Origin: Ailurus styani
Taxonomy: Eukaryota > Chordata > Mammalia > Carnivora > Ailuridae
NCBI GenBank assembly: GCA_002007465.1
Contig: LNAC01000109.1
Location: forward strand, 1,275,144-1,339,143
Length of the DNA stretch: 64,000 nt
Direction: 5' to 3'
This document shows, piece after piece, positions 63,208 to 64,000 of the stretch. How positions within the stretch are numbered: the stretch's first letter is position 1; each line of letters begins with the position of its first letter. The notes beneath the pieces are model-generated. The model was not told where the DNA came from. It made no database searches and was given only the letters and a program-made list of their open reading frames with translations. The position numbers and the translations under genes were made by a program.

Positions 63208-63640
63208 CCCTCCCCGAGATCCGGAGGGCCGGGGAGGCTGCAGTGACGAATCCGTGAATGAATGAACGAACGAATGAATGAATGAAAAACAGGTGTGGGG
63301 ACGCGACAGTGGCGAAAACAAACTAACACCCCCATCCCCCAATCCCTCGGCTGGGCCGGCCCCCGTCGCCGGGGCCGGGGGAGGGATTCTGCTGAGCGCG
63401 GCTACCCGGAGCAGAAAATCATAAAATCATTAGTGGGTGTTTATCTCAAGGTGCCTGCGAGGGTTGCGGACGGCGCGGGAGGCTGGGGGAGGGCCCGGGA
63501 GGGACTGCGGGTGAGGGTCGCGGTGCTTCTTTCTCCTCCAGGTCGGGGAAGGTGGGGGGGGTGTTGCCGAACCGTGGAAGGGGGAGGAGCAGGCGTGTTT
63601 ATGGCTCAGCCTCGAGGCTGGGCTTGGATGCTGCAGGGGG
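63208..63640. promoter_or_regulatory. CpG-rich block, possible CpG island edge
   Basis: CpGs are dense at 63361-63410 (GTCGCCGGGGCCGG, GAGCGCGG) and 63455-63520 (TGCGAGGGTTGCGGACGGCG, GTCGCGG). Elsewhere in the window CpG is depleted. Together with the adjacent gap this may be the edge of a CpG island and so of a promoter; no TATA box, splice signal or coding frame confirms it. A GAAT/GAAC tetranucleotide run lies at 63256-63286. Confidence 0.45.
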
Positions 63641-64000
63641 AAAAATAGTTGAAGGCCTTGAGAGATTGGGGAAGAAACAACAACAACCAAAAAAACCAAG
63701 TTGGATTTTCCCACTGCCAGGTCAGGCTCTGACTTTGTGAGCCCGGGTGGATGCTTGGATTGGGGCGTGTTTTTTAAGGAGCCCGAGCCCAGCGGAGTGT
63801 GAGCGCGAGCTGGCCGCTGTAACTTAAATCCCTTGTTTGTCCACCATTGCATTGTGACTATTCAAAGCGATGAAGTTGTTGCTGGTAGGGCTTTTTGGGG
63901 TTTGGGCCGAGGTGGTTCTCCCTCGCTGCAAAATGAATGAATATATTACAGGTCAAGGTTAAGGTTGAAATGATGGGCCCCCTAAAGCTGCCCCCTCAGG
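63641..64000. other. Unique DNA right of the CpG-rich block
   Basis: No repeat recognised. CTGTAACTTAAATCCC, TTGTTTGTCCACCATTGC and CAAAGCGATGAAGTTG at 63818-63880 look like ordinary unique or possibly conserved sequence. Confidence 0.4.

Noticed and set aside
62009..63342. Open frames of about 380-420 codons on both strands
   Set aside because: They are made almost entirely of unresolved bases in the assembly gap.

Overview
This is mammalian nuclear DNA from a carnivoran. The clearest sign is the CanSINE family: tRNA-Lys-derived SINEs with a head like GCGCCTGGGTGGCTCAG, a CT-rich middle and an AATAAA-rich A-tail. I count 32 copies, one of them only a tail fragment (22 plus strand, 10 minus strand). 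The best preserved copies carry a TTAAAGCCTCTGCC head variant and a GCCTGCCTCTCTGCCTACTTG middle. From memory I associate these with musteloids such as ferret, mink or otter; that narrower placement is inference. Older layers shared by all placental mammals (L2, MIR, L1M, MaLR-type LTRs, Tigger and hAT fossils) fill much of the rest.

I find no protein-coding gene, tRNA, rRNA, CRISPR array or bacterial or phage feature. Every long open frame either overlaps a repeat, runs through assembly Ns, or has the composition expected of chance frames in GC-rich or T-poor DNA. The window is best read as intergenic or intronic sequence; a lncRNA or widely spaced exons cannot be excluded without alignment or RNA data.

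Layout. 1-6.7 kb: GC-rich unique DNA with L1, L2 and LTR fossils and an internally deleted Tigger element. 6.7-16.5 kb: CanSINEs (one inside another), L1 ends, MIRs and an A+C-skewed tract. 16.5-23.5 kb: mostly unique DNA with two blocks that look like conserved regulatory sequence. 23.5-38 kb: dense repeats, including a four-level nest at 30.9-32.5 kb and a 1.5 kb L1 ORF2/3' remnant at 33.5-35 kb. 38.1-46.4 kb: no CanSINE at all. 48-53.5 kb: a concentration of ancient MIR and L2 pieces. 53.6-59.7 kb: eleven CanSINEs in 6 kb, many with clean target-site duplications, inserted in older L1, LTR and DNA-transposon remnants. 62.1-64 kb: a 949-base assembly gap flanked by CpG-rich DNA, the most likely place for a nearby promoter.

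Repeat family names are assigned by eye from remembered consensus patterns and should be confirmed with RepeatMasker. Boundaries of old elements are good to about 10-50 bases; those of SINEs with target duplications are close to exact.
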